Assembly: GCA_919901705.1 (NCBI GenBank)
Contig: CAKKPR010000257.1
Coordinates: 1 to 5,618, forward strand
Length of the DNA stretch: 5,618 nucleotides
Source of the DNA: Thermodesulfovibrionales bacterium
GTDB taxonomy: Bacteria; Nitrospirota; Thermodesulfovibrionia; Thermodesulfovibrionales; UBA1546
Reading direction: 5' to 3'
This document shows, one piece after another, positions 5,602-5,618 of this stretch. The position numbers were made by a program, and so were the translations under genes. Each line of letters opens with the position of its first letter. The stretch's first letter is position 1. The notes under the pieces were generated by a model. It saw only the letters and a program-made list of their open reading frames with translations, did not search any database and was not told the DNA's origin.

Positions 5602-5618
5602 GGCAACGAATTCTCCTG

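Overview
This 5.6 kb window looks like a chromosomal segment of a Gram-negative-type bacterium with moderate GC. The style of the proteins (an NtrC-type sigma-54 activator, a soluble PAS/HisKA_3 kinase with a NarL-type regulator, and a bacterial class II lysyl-tRNA synthetase) fits Nitrospirota or Desulfobacterota-like lineages. That placement is an impression from the protein sequences, not a database result.

Layout: all four convincing protein genes lie on the minus strand. Reading in their direction (right to left), lysS comes first (5540-4065), behind its own sigma-70-type promoter. Next is a stretch of about 490 bases with no protein gene. A two-gene operon follows, holding a cytoplasmic PAS sensor histidine kinase (3530-2322) and, 7 bases later, a NarL/LuxR-type response regulator (2314-1667). 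The operon ends in an intrinsic terminator. After a 212-base gap comes a stand-alone NtrC-family sigma-54-dependent response regulator (1454-87). The first ~50 bases may hold the tail of a plus-strand gene that converges on it.

The notable part is the gap between lysS and the kinase gene. On the plus strand it holds what looks like a complete non-coding transcription unit: a -35/-10 pair at 3721-3749, about 300 bases of RNA with nested hairpins and a 7-bp long-range pseudoknot, and a perfect 9-bp closing stem followed at once by a U-tract that runs into the lysS stop codon. No protein gene accompanies it. Its size, its layered stems, its pseudoknot and the segment around 3783-3821 remind me of HEARO / omega-RNA, the guide RNAs of IscB nucleases. 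If that is right, this would be a stand-alone omega-RNA without an adjacent iscB. The class assignment rests on recall and structure and remains tentative; the structured RNA itself is much better supported.

How the genes work together: the kinase and NarL-type regulator should form a cognate two-component pair. The NtrC-type regulator has no neighbouring kinase of the matching class, so its partner is probably elsewhere. lysS is a housekeeping gene with no functional link evident from the sequence.
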